Assembly: GCA_964243435.1 (NCBI GenBank)
Contig: CAXTFM010000002.1
Location: forward strand, 1 to 64,000
Source of the DNA: RH-AL1 sp964243435
GTDB lineage: Bacteria > Pseudomonadota > Alphaproteobacteria > Rhizobiales > Beijerinckiaceae
Direction: 5' to 3'
DNA length: 64,000 bases
Shown here: piece after piece, positions 18,273 to 26,863 of the stretch
Layout of the letters: each line of letters starts with the position of its first letter
Numbering within the stretch: position 1 is the first letter of the stretch
The notes under the pieces: generated by a model
What the model was told of the DNA's origin: nothing
Databases searched by the model: none
The model's input: the letters and a program-made list of their open reading frames with translations, nothing else
Position numbers and translations under genes: made by a program

Positions 18273-21200
18273 TCAAAGCGAGGACAGCTTCGCGCTGTTT
18301 ACGCGAGAAGCGCTTGCCGCGCCATTCCACCCACCGGGGGGTGGCGCGACCTCGCTGGCGTCGGGGTTGGCCGGCTTCGGCTGGAAGGCGGCGGCGAAGG
18401 CCTTGGCGATGGCGAGGTCGTTGGTGCCGAGCTTGGCGCCGATCTCGTCGCGCTTGCGCGCGGCATCCGCGTCGTCCTGCGAGGCCGCGATTGCGAACCA
18501 CTGGTAGGACTGCGTGAGGGATTGCTGCACGCCGAGGCCGCGCGCCAGGAGGACGGCGAGGTTGTACTGGCTGTCGTGCACGCCGTATCCGGCCGCCTTG
18601 CGGAACCAGGTCGCGGCGCCGGCATAGTCGGGATGGCCGTCCCCATCGGCGAGCAGAACAGCGAGGTTGTGCATGGCGCGCGCGTTCCCCGCCTCCGCCG
18701 CCTGGATGTAAAGGGTCCGCGCCCTGGCCTTGTCCTGCGCGATGCCGACGCCCTTCTCGTAGAGCGACGCCAGACGGTATTGCGCGGGAACGAGGCCCTG
18801 CTCCGCCGCCTTTTCAAGCCAGAAGGCGGCGAGCTTGGGATCGCGCGCGACCGCGCGGCCATCGGCGTAGCGGGCGCCGAGGTCGTACTGGGCGGCGCCG
18901 ACGCCGGCCTCCGCCGCCGTCTTCAGGCCTGACGGCAGCATCGGGCGCGGCGGGTTGGACGCGGCGGCGAAGGCGGGCAGGCTCGGGATCGAGCCGGTCT
19001 GGATCGGGTCACTGCCGGGGATGGCGGCCGCGAGCGGCGCCGCCGGCTTCGGCAGGGCACTCGGCGACAGGGCGCCCGTGCGGGACGCGGCCGGGACGCG
19101 CTCGGGTGCCGGCGGGGCAAGCTGCGCGACAACGGCGCGCGCTTCCGGCCTCGCTGCCGGCGTCGCGGCGACGATGTCGCGCGCACCCCCGATGCCGTTC
19201 TGCTGCAGCAGCGCGAGCGTTCCAAGCACCATGACGATGGCGGCGACGCCCATCAGCAGGGGTCGCTTGTGGGCGGCGACGTAGGCGCGGGACTTCGCGA
19301 GCAGCCCGGCACGGGCTTCCCGCTGCGCCGACGCGGAAGCCGGGCGACGGACCGGCGCGACCAGGGGGTCGGCCCGCGCGGCCGTGGCGGCGCGGCGCGC
19401 GGCGGCGATGTAGTGCGCGCGCTGCGCGGCCTCGTCGAGGTCGTCGGGCTTGTGCGGCTCCGGGGCGCTTCGCCGGGACGTTGACAAGGGCGGCGAGACC
19501 GCGTCGCGTGCAACGGCGGGGGCGGGCGGGAGCGCGGCCGGCCGCTGGGCTGCCGGGCGCAATGCTTCCCCGGCCTCGGCCGTCTGGTCCCGGTCGAGCG
19601 TCGACAAGCGGTCGACCATGCCATCCAGGATGCCGTGCACCGCGTCGAGCGCGCGCGCCGAGCGTGCGCCGTCCATCGCGGCGAGCTGCGGCGCGGCACC
19701 CTCGGCGGTGGCCTTCGAGTGCATGCGTCCGTCGCCGGCGGCGATGCGGAGCACTTCGCGGGCGGCATGGGCCGCGGACGCTTCGACGTCGGCGCGGGTC
19801 CCTTCGAGCTGGTCGAACAGTTCCCGCACCGATGCCGCGAGCGTCGGCAGGATGGACAGGCCCTGCTCCGAGCGCTCATAGCGCGCCGACAGTCGCTCGA
19901 CCTGCTCCTGCAAGGCGTCGAGCGCGGCGATGTCGGCGCCCGGCGCGCGCACCGCCTCGATCTTGGCGCCGAGGTCATGCACCAGCCCTTCAAGCGCGCT
20001 GGTGTCGAGCTTGGGCGCAGGGAGGCGGACCGGCTGCGGCTTCCTTGCGAGCATCTCGTCGACCTTGCCGGCGAGCGAGGCGAGCTGCCGTTCGATCTTG
20101 TCGAGGGCCGCATCGGTGGCGGCTTGTCGCACGGCGGGGGTCGGCGCGGCATCCGCCGTCACTCCGTCGGCCTTGCTGCGCTTGGCCGACCTGAGATGCT
20201 CCATCTTTTCGGAAATGGAGCGAATGTCGATGTCGAGCGCGTCGAGGGCGTCGCCATTCGTCTTGGGCTGCACTTCGCCGCGTACCGCGACGGTGGGCAG
20301 CACCGGCCGCACGGTGCGCATGGGCGGGCCTTCGAACTCCGCGGCGGGTGCGCGCAGCGACGCGCCGATCGGCGGTGCGGCGTCACGCGGGACGGGCTCG
20401 TGCCGTGCCTCAAGCGACGGCTCGGGCGACGAGCGATCGATCCCGTCGCCTTTGGCGCCGCCTGCCATGCTGTCGTCGAACGCGGCGCGCGGCGGATGCG
20501 CCAGCGCGTCCCGTCGCCGGCTGATCTCGGCGATGGCGTCGCCGAGGCTGCGTCGCGGCGAGGGCTCGGCTTTTTGCACCGCCTGCACGGCGACCTGCGA
20601 CACGGCCGTCGGCTGGAACCGGATCGCGTCGAGGATGGTGTTCAGTTTGCCTTCGAGGCGCCGCACGCCGTCCGCATCGGGGTCCGGCTCCGGGGCGTGG
20701 ATGCCGTGGCGCACGGCGTTCTCGGCTTCGCTGCGCTTGCCGATGATGTCGAGGCGCGCTTCAAGCCGGGCGAGCGCGCCCTTGATGGGGCTCTCGCCCG
20801 AGGTCATGCGCTCGGTGATCTTGGCTTCCAGGCTCGCCATCGTCCGCGCCAGGGCGTCGACGGCCTCGCGCTCCTGCGCCCGCCGCTCCTCGCTCGTCTG
20901 CATCATGGCGGCAAGGGACGCCAGCGTCTCGTCCATGCCGCGTTTTTCCGTGCGCCGCTCGGCCTGCCGAGCGGCGAGGTGCCCGCCTTCGACCGCGTCG
21001 GAAACGACGTCGGCGCGCGTGGCGGAGGGCAGGTGACGTTCCCGCCGCGGGTCCGGCCGCACCGCGTCGCGCGCCCACCGTTCGTGCATTCGCCGCTCCC
21101 AAACCGCCGGCTCGCGCACCGGGTCCACTTGCACCCCGCGCCGCGCGGCATCATCCGGGTCGCGCTCGTGAAGGGCGCGGGGTTCGCGCGCGGGTCGCGC

Positions 21201-21428
21201 CGGGGAGGAAGCGTAGCGGGCCGGCGCGTCGTCCCGCCGCCGCCCGTTCCCGTCCGCCGGGGGACGCGGGCGGCGAACGGGTAGGCCAAGGCCCTGCGCC
21301 TGCTCCTCGATGGTGCCGTGCAGCCATTCGCCCAGCGTCCGGCCGTCCATGGCCATGCCGTCACGGTCGCCGTGCGGTCCGCGCTGCGCACCGCCGCTTC
21401 TGACGCCTCGGGAATCAGCCTTGTTCAT
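18273..21428 (-). CDS. PodJ-like polar localisation protein with SEL1 repeats
   Basis: A 1051-residue membrane protein. The long N-terminal cytoplasmic part (about 1-710) is charged and largely helical, with coiled-coil stretches. One membrane segment (about 720-745, KRPLLMGVAAIVMVLGTLAL) follows. After a Pro/Ala-rich stretch, the periplasmic C-terminus (about 830-1005) holds four or more SEL1-type repeats such as AQYDLGARYADGRAVARD and AQYRLASLYEKGVGIAQD. This order is that of the PodJ localisation factor, which in Caulobacter marks the flagellar pole and recruits PleC. A terminal peptidoglycan-binding domain is not seen. The ATG was selected because upstream codons lie in the regulatory region. 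A CtrA-like box stands about 110 bases upstream. Confidence 0.82.
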   Translation of the reverse strand: MNKADSRGVRSGGAQRGPHGDRDGMAMDGRTLGEWLHGTIEEQAQGLGLPVRRPRPPADGNGRRRDDAPARYASSPARPAREPRALHERDPDDAARRGVQVDPVREPAVWERRMHERWARDAVRPDPRRERHLPSATRADVVSDAVEGGHLAARQAERRTEKRGMDETLASLAAMMQTSEERRAQEREAVDALARTMASLEAKITERMTSGESPIKGALARLEARLDIIGKRSEAENAVRHGIHAPEPDPDADGVRRLEGKLNTILDAIRFQPTAVSQVAVQAVQKAEPSPRRSLGDAIAEISRRRDALAHPPRAAFDDSMAGGAKGDGIDRSSPEPSLEARHEPVPRDAAPPIGASLRAPAAEFEGPPMRTVRPVLPTVAVRGEVQPKTNGDALDALDIDIRSISEKMEHLRSAKRSKADGVTADAAPTPAVRQAATDAALDKIERQLASLAGKVDEMLARKPQPVRLPAPKLDTSALEGLVHDLGAKIEAVRAPGADIAALDALQEQVERLSARYERSEQGLSILPTLAASVRELFDQLEGTRADVEASAAHAAREVLRIAAGDGRMHSKATAEGAAPQLAAMDGARSARALDAVHGILDGMVDRLSTLDRDQTAEAGEALRPAAQRPAALPPAPAVARDAVSPPLSTSRRSAPEPHKPDDLDEAAQRAHYIAAARRAATAARADPLVAPVRRPASASAQREARAGLLAKSRAYVAAHKRPLLMGVAAIVMVLGTLALLQQNGIGGARDIVAATPAARPEARAVVAQLAPPAPERVPAASRTGALSPSALPKPAAPLAAAIPGSDPIQTGSIPSLPAFAAASNPPRPMLPSGLKTAAEAGVGAAQYDLGARYADGRAVARDPKLAAFWLEKAAEQGLVPAQYRLASLYEKGVGIAQDKARARTLYIQAAEAGNARAMHNLAVLLADGDGHPDYAGAATWFRKAAGYGVHDSQYNLAVLLARGLGVQQSLTQSYQWFAIAASQDDADAARKRDEIGAKLGTNDLAIAKAFAAAFQPKPANPDASEVAPPPGGWNGAASASRVNSAKLSSL

Positions 21429-21538
21429 CAAACGATCCGTGAGGTTTGCCCATCGAGAGCGCAGGCCGAACTCGTGCGAGCTTGCCGTGACAGCTCGTTC
21501 GGGCGGACCTTGAAGACGCTGAGATTTCCACGGTGCGG

Positions 21539-21553
21539 TAAACAGAGGGTTAA
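21539..21553 (-). promoter_or_regulatory. CtrA-like box upstream of the podJ-like gene
   Basis: Read on the minus strand the sequence is TTAA, seven bases, TTTA, one mismatch from the consensus TTAA-N7-TTAA bound by the cell-cycle regulator CtrA. It lies about 110 bases before the ATG of the PodJ-like gene, in an AT-rich spot of an otherwise very GC-rich region. Its function is inferred only. Confidence 0.4.
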
Positions 21554-21617
21554 GTCTGCCCAAAAATGGCACAGGGCCGCGCGAGCGATGGCTTCTTGAT
21601 CCAGGTTGTTATTTCTC

Positions 21618-21646
21618 TGGACACACTCATAAGTTGAAAATACGTT
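21618..21646 (+). promoter_or_regulatory. Possible sigma-70 promoter of the MerR-family gene
   Basis: TGGACA and TACGTT are separated by 17 bases and end 29 bases before the chosen ATG. The fit to TTGACA/TATAAT is fair for the -35 and poor for the -10. The surrounding AT-rich stretch supports a promoter here. Confidence 0.35.
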
Positions 21647-21675
21647 TGCTCGACGGGACACGGGTGGAGACGTCG

Positions 21676-22101
21676 ATGAGGAAGGAAGCGGTGGCATTCG
21701 GCGCCTTCGACGAGGGTGCGCTGCAGGGGGAACGGACGATCGGCGACGTCGCCCGCAGCTATGACGTGAGCCTTCGCACCCTGCGGTTCTACGAGGACAA
21801 GGGGCTGCTGCAACCGCGGCGCTTGGGGACCGCGCGTTTCTACTCCGCCCGGGACCGCATCCGCCTCGAGCTGATCTTGAAGGGCAAGCGCCTCGGCTTC
21901 ACCCTGGCCGAAATCTTCGACCTCATCGCGTCGCGTGCCAAGGCTGAGCCGGACATCGCCGACGCCGACCTCACCGTGAGCCTCGGCCGCGAACAGATCG
22001 TGGCACAGATCACCCATCTCGAGCGGCAGCGCGACGAACTCGAAGCGGCGCTCGCCGAACTGCGCGCCGCCATGCCAGCGACCGGCGACGCCCTCTCCTG
22101 A
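21676..22101 (+). CDS. MerR family transcriptional regulator
   Basis: A 141-residue one-domain regulator. The winged helix-turn-helix reads TIGDVARSYDVSLRTLRFYEDKGLLQPRRLGTARFYS (residues about 22-56), followed by the MerR wing and a coiled-coil dimerisation helix ending in ERQRDELEAALAEL. There are no metal-binding cysteines, so it is not a metal sensor of the CueR/MerR type. The start was chosen for the GGAGA seven bases upstream. An earlier TTG has none. It stands alone, divergent from the podJ-like gene and upstream of tRNA-Pro, so its target is not evident. A short relative in other alphaproteobacteria is widespread, but I do not know its inducer. Confidence 0.9.
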   Translation: MRKEAVAFGAFDEGALQGERTIGDVARSYDVSLRTLRFYEDKGLLQPRRLGTARFYSARDRIRLELILKGKRLGFTLAEIFDLIASRAKAEPDIADADLTVSLGREQIVAQITHLERQRDELEAALAELRAAMPATGDALS

Positions 22102-22124
22102 CCCGCCCGGCGCGCCTTTACCGG

Positions 22125-22153
22125 TTGTCACCTCCCGCGGCGCCCGGTATAAG
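22125..22153 (+). promoter_or_regulatory. Sigma-70 promoter of tRNA-Pro
   Basis: TTGTCA and TATAAG are separated by exactly 17 bases, both one base from consensus. The -10 ends 26 bases before the mature tRNA 5' end, leaving room for a short leader. This is one of the clearest promoters in the window. Confidence 0.8.
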
Positions 22154-22179
22154 GCGCCCGGCGGTCGCGGACCGCATGT

Positions 22180-22256
22180 CGGAGTGTAGCGCAGTCTGGT
22201 AGCGCACCTCGTTCGGGACGAGGGGGTCGGAGGTTCGAATCCTCTCACTCCGACCA
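22180..22256 (+). tRNA. tRNA-Pro (anticodon CGG)
   Basis: A 77-base cloverleaf with the CCA end encoded. The acceptor arms CGGAGTG and CACTCCG pair perfectly, followed by A and CCA. The D-arm contains GCGCAGTCTGGTAGCGC. The anticodon stem CCTCG/CGAGG closes the loop TTCGGGA, whose middle triplet CGG reads CCG proline codons, frequent in this GC-rich genome. The T-arm contains GGTTCGAATCC. It is preceded by a good promoter. Confidence 0.97.
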
Positions 22257-22779
22257 ATTTCCCAACCTTTCAGTTTTGAGCCGCTTCGGCGCTCGACCGG
22301 TTTCCGCACAAACCGATGGGAGTGCCCTCCCTATGCTGTGTCGCGGAAGGTTTGGATGCGCCTCGGCCCTGAAATTCCATCCGTCCTTTCCCGAAGCGGA
22401 CGGTTACGTCGGGGTTTTGGAGAACCCGCCCGAGCACGGCATTGGGGACGACTGACGATCGCGACCGGGCCTCGGCGTCACGCTCGACCGCAAGCGGGTC
22501 GAGTCGTTCCTGTGGGCGACGCGCGCCGCCTCCCGACCAGCAGCGCCTGGAGCACCACGCCGATCCCAACTCCTGCCACCTGAAGGCTGCCGGGCGGCTC
22601 TCGGCCAGTCCAGGTCGTCCGCCGTGCGCCCGTGTCCGCCGCGCGAACGGTCGGGGATCGCTCCCGCAACCGGACGTTTGACGGAGGTGGTCGCTTCTTC
22701 ACAGGCTCCTGACGAGAACCATCGCGATTCGGCCAACCCCAAACCGACGTGTTCCGATGTCCGCGCTTGACCAACTGAT
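22257..22779. other. Gene-free stretch downstream of tRNA-Pro
   Basis: These 523 bases carry no gene I can support. On the minus strand a short hydrophobic run (VAGVGIGVVLQALLVG, about 22555-22600) resembles part of a transporter helix and might be decayed membrane-protein DNA, but the frame around it is not protein-like. No copy of the tRNA 3' end was noticed that would mark an integrated element. Confidence 0.5.
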
Positions 22780-24378
22780 TCAGCTGGCGTCGCGACGGTT
22801 ACCTTCGACCTCGAAGTACCGGCCACGCCGCCTGGCATTGCCTTCGGCCCAGTCGAACTCTTCCTCAAGCGTCCTGTACGCGTCGTCCCCGACGGCCCGG
22901 CTCCGCCGCAACGCGAGCAGTCGTTCGCGCTCGGCGGTGATGGCGCGTATCCTGAGGCGACCGAACACCTTCGGGCGCAACGTCTCCATCTGCTCGTCCT
23001 GGCGGAGCACGTCGTACTCCCGACGCAGGATCGCCGCCTCGGGCTCCGTGCAACCGTCAAGCAATTCCAGCGCAGCCCGCGTCGTTTCCTGTCGCGCGAA
23101 GTTCCGCTCGCGGTCGATGCGGCCGTCGTCGGTGAGGTCGAGCCAGCGCAGCAACGGCCCTAGGGTGAGGCCCTGGACCACCAGGGTTCCGAGTACCACC
23201 GTGAAGGCGGCGATGACCACGAAGTCGCGGCCGGGGAAGCGCGCGGGATCGCTTTCGAACGGCAGGGCGAGGGCGGTCGCCAGCGTGAGCAGGCCGCGCA
23301 TCCCGGCCCAGCCGACAACGAGCGCGCTCTTATAGGACCGGCCGACGGGCGTGCGCTGTTCCGGGCGCAGCGTCATGCGGTCCACCAGCCGGGCGCCCGC
23401 GTTGTAAACGAAGGTCCAGGCGAGGCGCACGACGATCACCGTGGCGAGAATGGCGAGGCCGAAGCCGAGGTAGGTGCGGATGCCGCCATCGAGGGTGCGG
23501 GCGATCTCCTGCAGTTGCAGCCCGACGAAGATGAAGGCGAGCGCGTTCAGCACGTAGACCGCAACCTCCCACACGGCATGGGAGCCGCGACGGTTCTCCG
23601 CGCCCTGCCGCGTCGCGACGAGGCGGGACAGGATGACCGCGTAGACGACGGTGGTCAGCACGGTCGATACGCCCAAGCGCTCGGCGATGAGCCAGACCGC
23701 AAAGGTCGCGACGAACTGCGTGACGACGGAGATCGCGAGATCGTCGATGCGGCGCGTGAGCCAAAGGTAGGCGCGAGCCAGCGCCCAGCCGAGCGCGACG
23801 CTGCCGAACGTGCTCGCGAACAGCAGCGGCACCGCCTTGCCCGCGGTCAGCGTCGAGCCGAGCATCACGCCGATGGCGAGGCGGTACACCAGGAGCGCGC
23901 TGACATCGTTGAGCAGGCCCTCGCCTTCCAGGATCACCATGAGGCGGCGGGGCGGCGACAGCCGTCCGAGGACCGCGGCGGCCGAGACCGGATCGGGCGG
24001 CGCCACGATGGCCCCCAGCGCGATGGCGGCGGGCCACGGCAGATCGGGCACCAGCAGGCGCGCCACCACCGCGACGGCGGCGACCGTCAGCAGCACGGCG
24101 ACAAGGACGAGGCTTGAGATCTGGATCCAGTTCTCCCGCAGGTCGCGGGGCGACGCGCCGAACGCGGCGTCGACGATGGCCGGCGCCACGAACAGCGTCA
24201 GGGCGAGCTCGGGGTCGAGGCGCACGCCCGGCACCTCGACCGGCGCGAGCGCCAGCGCCGTACCGGCGAGCGCGAGCAGGACGGGATAGGGCGCCCCGAT
24301 CCTGTTCGCGACGGCCGTCAACACTGCGCCCCCGATCAGCAGCCCGATGAGAAGTTGGAACAAATGCATGGTCGCCAT
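22780..24378 (-). CDS. Na+/H+ antiporter, CPA1 family (NhaP/YjcE-like)
   Basis: A 532-residue protein with about 12 membrane helices (residues 1-415) and a cytoplasmic helical tail rich in Arg/Glu (about 420-532). The key helix-5 motif reads APPDPVSAAAVL (Asp at the ion site; NhaP proteins show ND or DP here), and EGEGLLNDVSALL and GWAGMRGLLTLATALALP are the other hallmark blocks. It exchanges cytoplasmic Na+ or K+ for protons in pH and salt homeostasis. The start was set at MATMHLFQLL. A second Met three codons on is equally possible. There are no operon partners. Confidence 0.92.
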   Translation of the reverse strand: MATMHLFQLLIGLLIGGAVLTAVANRIGAPYPVLLALAGTALALAPVEVPGVRLDPELALTLFVAPAIVDAAFGASPRDLRENWIQISSLVLVAVLLTVAAVAVVARLLVPDLPWPAAIALGAIVAPPDPVSAAAVLGRLSPPRRLMVILEGEGLLNDVSALLVYRLAIGVMLGSTLTAGKAVPLLFASTFGSVALGWALARAYLWLTRRIDDLAISVVTQFVATFAVWLIAERLGVSTVLTTVVYAVILSRLVATRQGAENRRGSHAVWEVAVYVLNALAFIFVGLQLQEIARTLDGGIRTYLGFGLAILATVIVVRLAWTFVYNAGARLVDRMTLRPEQRTPVGRSYKSALVVGWAGMRGLLTLATALALPFESDPARFPGRDFVVIAAFTVVLGTLVVQGLTLGPLLRWLDLTDDGRIDRERNFARQETTRAALELLDGCTEPEAAILRREYDVLRQDEQMETLRPKVFGRLRIRAITAERERLLALRRSRAVGDDAYRTLEEEFDWAEGNARRRGRYFEVEGNRRDAS

Positions 24379-24514
24379 CAGGTACGGGAGTGAGCTTGTC
24401 ACGGCAACGAAGGTTTGACGTCGGCTTGGGCGCGACGCCTCACAATCCCGGTGTCCCACGCACGCGACGCGTCATGAGCTGGCGCGTGCGGCAGGCGTCG
24501 CGATGAGGCACCGC

Positions 24515-25195
24515 CTAGCGCACGGTTCCCATGCCGGTCAGGATGAGGTCGACGCCGGCAAGGAATTGCGCGCGGTCGTCGTGCTCGCGCAGCTGCGTCG
24601 CCACCTGACGCACGAACGGGTACGCTGCCGGATCGAGCTGCGCCCACCGTGCGGCGACGGTCGCGAGGAAGGCCGATCGGTCCGTCGCGCGCGCGTGGAG
24701 GCGGGCGTTGGCGGCGTTCTGCCCGGCGACGCCGAGGATGTAGTTCACCAGCGCGGACGCGGCGTCGAACCGCGCGCGTTCGGGGACGCCGAGCGCCTGG
24801 AGCCGGCCGCCGATGCCTTCGAAGATCTGCAGCATCGCCGACCGCCATGGTTCGCGGGAAAGCTGGGCGCCCACCCAGGGGTGCGCGTCGATGGCATCGA
24901 ACACGCCGAGGGCGATGGCCCGGATCGCCTCCCGCGGCTCCGCACCGCCGACCACGTCGGTCATGACACGGGCGATGACCGCATCGGTGGTCGCCGCAAG
25001 CAGTTCGCTCTTATCGGCAACGTGCCAGTAGAGCGCCCCGCTTCCCGTCGCCAGACGCGCCGCGAGCGCGCGGAAGGTCAGGGCGCTTTCGCCGGCGGTG
25101 TCGAGGATGGCCGTTGCCGCCTCGACGATGCGGTCCTTCGAGAGCGCGTCCGCGCGCCGGTCGGATCGATCGGTCCTGATTGCCATGCGCACCAT
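24515..25195 (-). CDS. TetR/AcrR family transcriptional regulator
   Basis: A 226-residue repressor. The N-terminal helix-turn-helix reads RIVEAATAILDTAGESALTFRALAARLATGSGALYWHVADKSELL (about 19-64); the Tyr-Trp-His turn is typical of TetR proteins. The C-terminal domain (about 80-215) is the ligand-binding, dimerisation part of the TetR_C class associated with tetracycline-like regulators. It is divergent from a TetX-like flavin monooxygenase with two matching palindromes between, the classic arrangement of a substrate-sensing repressor controlling itself and the enzyme. Two close ATG codons (the other nine bases downstream) cannot be separated by ribosome sites. Confidence 0.92.
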   Translation of the reverse strand: MVRMAIRTDRSDRRADALSKDRIVEAATAILDTAGESALTFRALAARLATGSGALYWHVADKSELLAATTDAVIARVMTDVVGGAEPREAIRAIALGVFDAIDAHPWVGAQLSREPWRSAMLQIFEGIGGRLQALGVPERARFDAASALVNYILGVAGQNAANARLHARATDRSAFLATVAARWAQLDPAAYPFVRQVATQLREHDDRAQFLAGVDLILTGMGTVR

Positions 25196-25205
25196 CTTGA
25201 CAGGT

Positions 25206-25247
25206 TTGGAACGTTGTTCCAGACGTAGCTTTGGAACGACGTTCCAA
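25206..25247. promoter_or_regulatory. Tandem TetR-type operators (two 7-3-7 palindromes)
   Basis: Two inverted repeats of the same design, TGGAAC-N3-GTTCCA, are centred at 25214 and 25239, 25 bases apart. The second is perfect over 17 bases (TTGGAAC-GAC-GTTCCAA) and the first perfect over 15. Both sit between the repressor and monooxygenase starts. A TTGACA immediately precedes the first. The twin copies strongly suggest a pair of repressor sites, as in tetO1/tetO2. Confidence 0.8.
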
Positions 25248-25264
25248 GTTTTGAAAGGGACACG

Positions 25265-26398
25265 TTGACGACGCCGGTCACGATCATCGGTGCGGGCCTC
25301 GGCGGTCTCGTTCTCGCACGCGTCCTCCACGTCCACGGCATCCCCGCGACGATCTTTGAGGCGGAGCCCTCGGTGGGCGCACGCGGGCAGGGCGGTCAGC
25401 TCGACATCCACGAGCACACCGGGCAACGCGCGCTGGAAGCGGCCGGCCTCACCGGCGCGTTCCGCGCCATCATCCGCGAGGGTGGCGAGGCGTCGCGCGT
25501 GCTCGACCAGCACGGCACTGTGCTGCTCGACGAGCCCGACGACGGCACCGGTGGGCGTCCCGAGGTGCTCAGGGGCGATCTGCGACGGATCCTCCTCGAC
25601 GCCCTGCCTGCGGACACGGTCCAGTGGGGGAAGAAGCTCGCCGGCGTCGCGGTCCTCGGCGACGGTCTTCACGAACTGGCGTTCGCCGACGGATCGACCG
25701 TCCGCACCAAGCTTCTCGTGGGTGCGGACGGCGCCTGGTCGAAGGTCCGGCCGCTGCTTTCGGACGCGAAGCCCGCATATGTCGGCACGACGTTCATCGA
25801 GAGCTACCTGTACGACGCCGACGAGCGGCACGCAGCGGCGGCCGCGGCGGTCGGCGGCGGCGCACTGTTCGCGCTCGCCCCTGGGAAGGGCATCGTCGCG
25901 CACCGCGAGGCGGGGGCCGTCCTTCACACCTATGTCGAATTGAACCGCCCCGCCGCGTGGATCGCCGGCATCGACTTCACCGACGCCGCCGCCGCGACGG
26001 CCCGCGTCGCGGCCGAGTTCGAGGGGTGGGCGCCGGCACTCACCGCGCTGATCACCGATTGCGACACCCCGCCGGTCCCGCGCATGATCCACGCGCTCCC
26101 GGACGGACACCGGTGGGACCGCGTGCCCGGGGTGACGCTTCTTGGTGATGCCGCGCACCTGATGCCGCCATCGGGCGAGGGCGCGAACCTGGCGATGCTC
26201 GACGGTGCCGAACTCGGACAAGCGATCGCGGCGCACCCCGACGACGTCGAAGCGGCACTGGCCGCCTACGAAGCGGCGATGTTTCCGCGCAGCGCGGCTG
26301 AGGCCGCGGAGGCGCACCTCATCCTGAAGCTCTGCCTCGGCGACCGCGCACCTTTTGAGCTGATCGACTTCTTCGCCGGCGCTCGGCGGGGCGCATGA
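25265..26398 (+). CDS. FAD-dependent monooxygenase, class A (TetX-like)
   Basis: A 377-residue flavoprotein hydroxylase. The N-terminal Rossmann fingerprint reads TIIGAGLGGLVLARVLHVHG with a following acidic residue. LLVGADGAWSKVRP is the DG motif, and VTLLGDAAHLMPPSGEGANLAM is the GD motif that contacts the FAD ribityl. Such enzymes use NADPH and O2 to hydroxylate aromatic or tetracycline-like substrates. The best overall resemblance is to TetX-type and related xenobiotic-degrading oxygenases. The start is TTG at the conserved beginning. Expression is presumably controlled by the divergent TetR. Whether tetracycline is a substrate is not shown by the sequence. Confidence 0.88.
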   Translation: MTTPVTIIGAGLGGLVLARVLHVHGIPATIFEAEPSVGARGQGGQLDIHEHTGQRALEAAGLTGAFRAIIREGGEASRVLDQHGTVLLDEPDDGTGGRPEVLRGDLRRILLDALPADTVQWGKKLAGVAVLGDGLHELAFADGSTVRTKLLVGADGAWSKVRPLLSDAKPAYVGTTFIESYLYDADERHAAAAAAVGGGALFALAPGKGIVAHREAGAVLHTYVELNRPAAWIAGIDFTDAAAATARVAAEFEGWAPALTALITDCDTPPVPRMIHALPDGHRWDRVPGVTLLGDAAHLMPPSGEGANLAMLDGAELGQAIAAHPDDVEAALAAYEAAMFPRSAAEAAEAHLILKLCLGDRAPFELIDFFAGARRGA

Positions 26399-26863
26399 GC
26401 GAGCCGCGCAGTCCCCCATCCACGCCGCCGACTGTCCCGATGCGAGCCCCGCATCGGTGAGGCCTTCCCTTGCATTCACGCCACAGCCGAGGACCCTGCC
26501 GACGACAACAGCCGGCGCATGCTCGGCGGCGGTTCCGTGCCGGTGCTGTTCACTCCTGCTCATTCGCGAATGCTGCAAGCAGCTCCAGGGCAATGCGCCC
26601 GTGTCGTACGCTAGGCCATGAAGACCGGCGTACAATCTACACTGAAGCCGAACCGGCACTCGCTTGGGTGACAGCGGCGTGTTCGACCGATCCGACGCGC
26701 GCAACCCGTATCTGCTTTCCGCAAGCTGGTTGCCGAAGCAGCCGGACAGCCGTCGGTCATGCGGGGCGATGAGGGACTGCTCCAAGGATACAAGTCGATG
26801 TGCGAACGTAACGTGCTCGCAAGCTCTTTCCCTTACGTTGCCGGGTCAGGATCGAGGACTGGC
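26399..26863. other. Gene-free stretch between the monooxygenase and the Flp pilin
   Basis: About 465 bases with no supported gene. ORFs in several frames lack family features. An 8-bp stem-loop lies near its start, and the flp promoter must be in the right half, where the bases around 26815-26840 are less GC-rich. Confidence 0.5.
26437..26457 (+). terminator. Stem-loop after the monooxygenase gene
   Basis: CCGATGCG, a five-base loop AGCCC, then CGCATCGG form a perfect 8-bp stem 38 bases after the stop codon. Only a weak T-run (CCTTCCCTT) follows, so it could be a terminator or an mRNA 3'-end stabiliser. Confidence 0.45.

Noticed and set aside
22404..23060. A 218-codon minus-strand ORF at the end of the antiporter gene
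   Set aside because: Half of it overlaps the antiporter in another frame and the rest is low-complexity Arg/Ser/Gly sequence without family features.
26470..26772. A 100-codon plus-strand ORF in the gap before flp
   Set aside because: Composition is not protein-like and it has no ribosome site or similarity I recognise.
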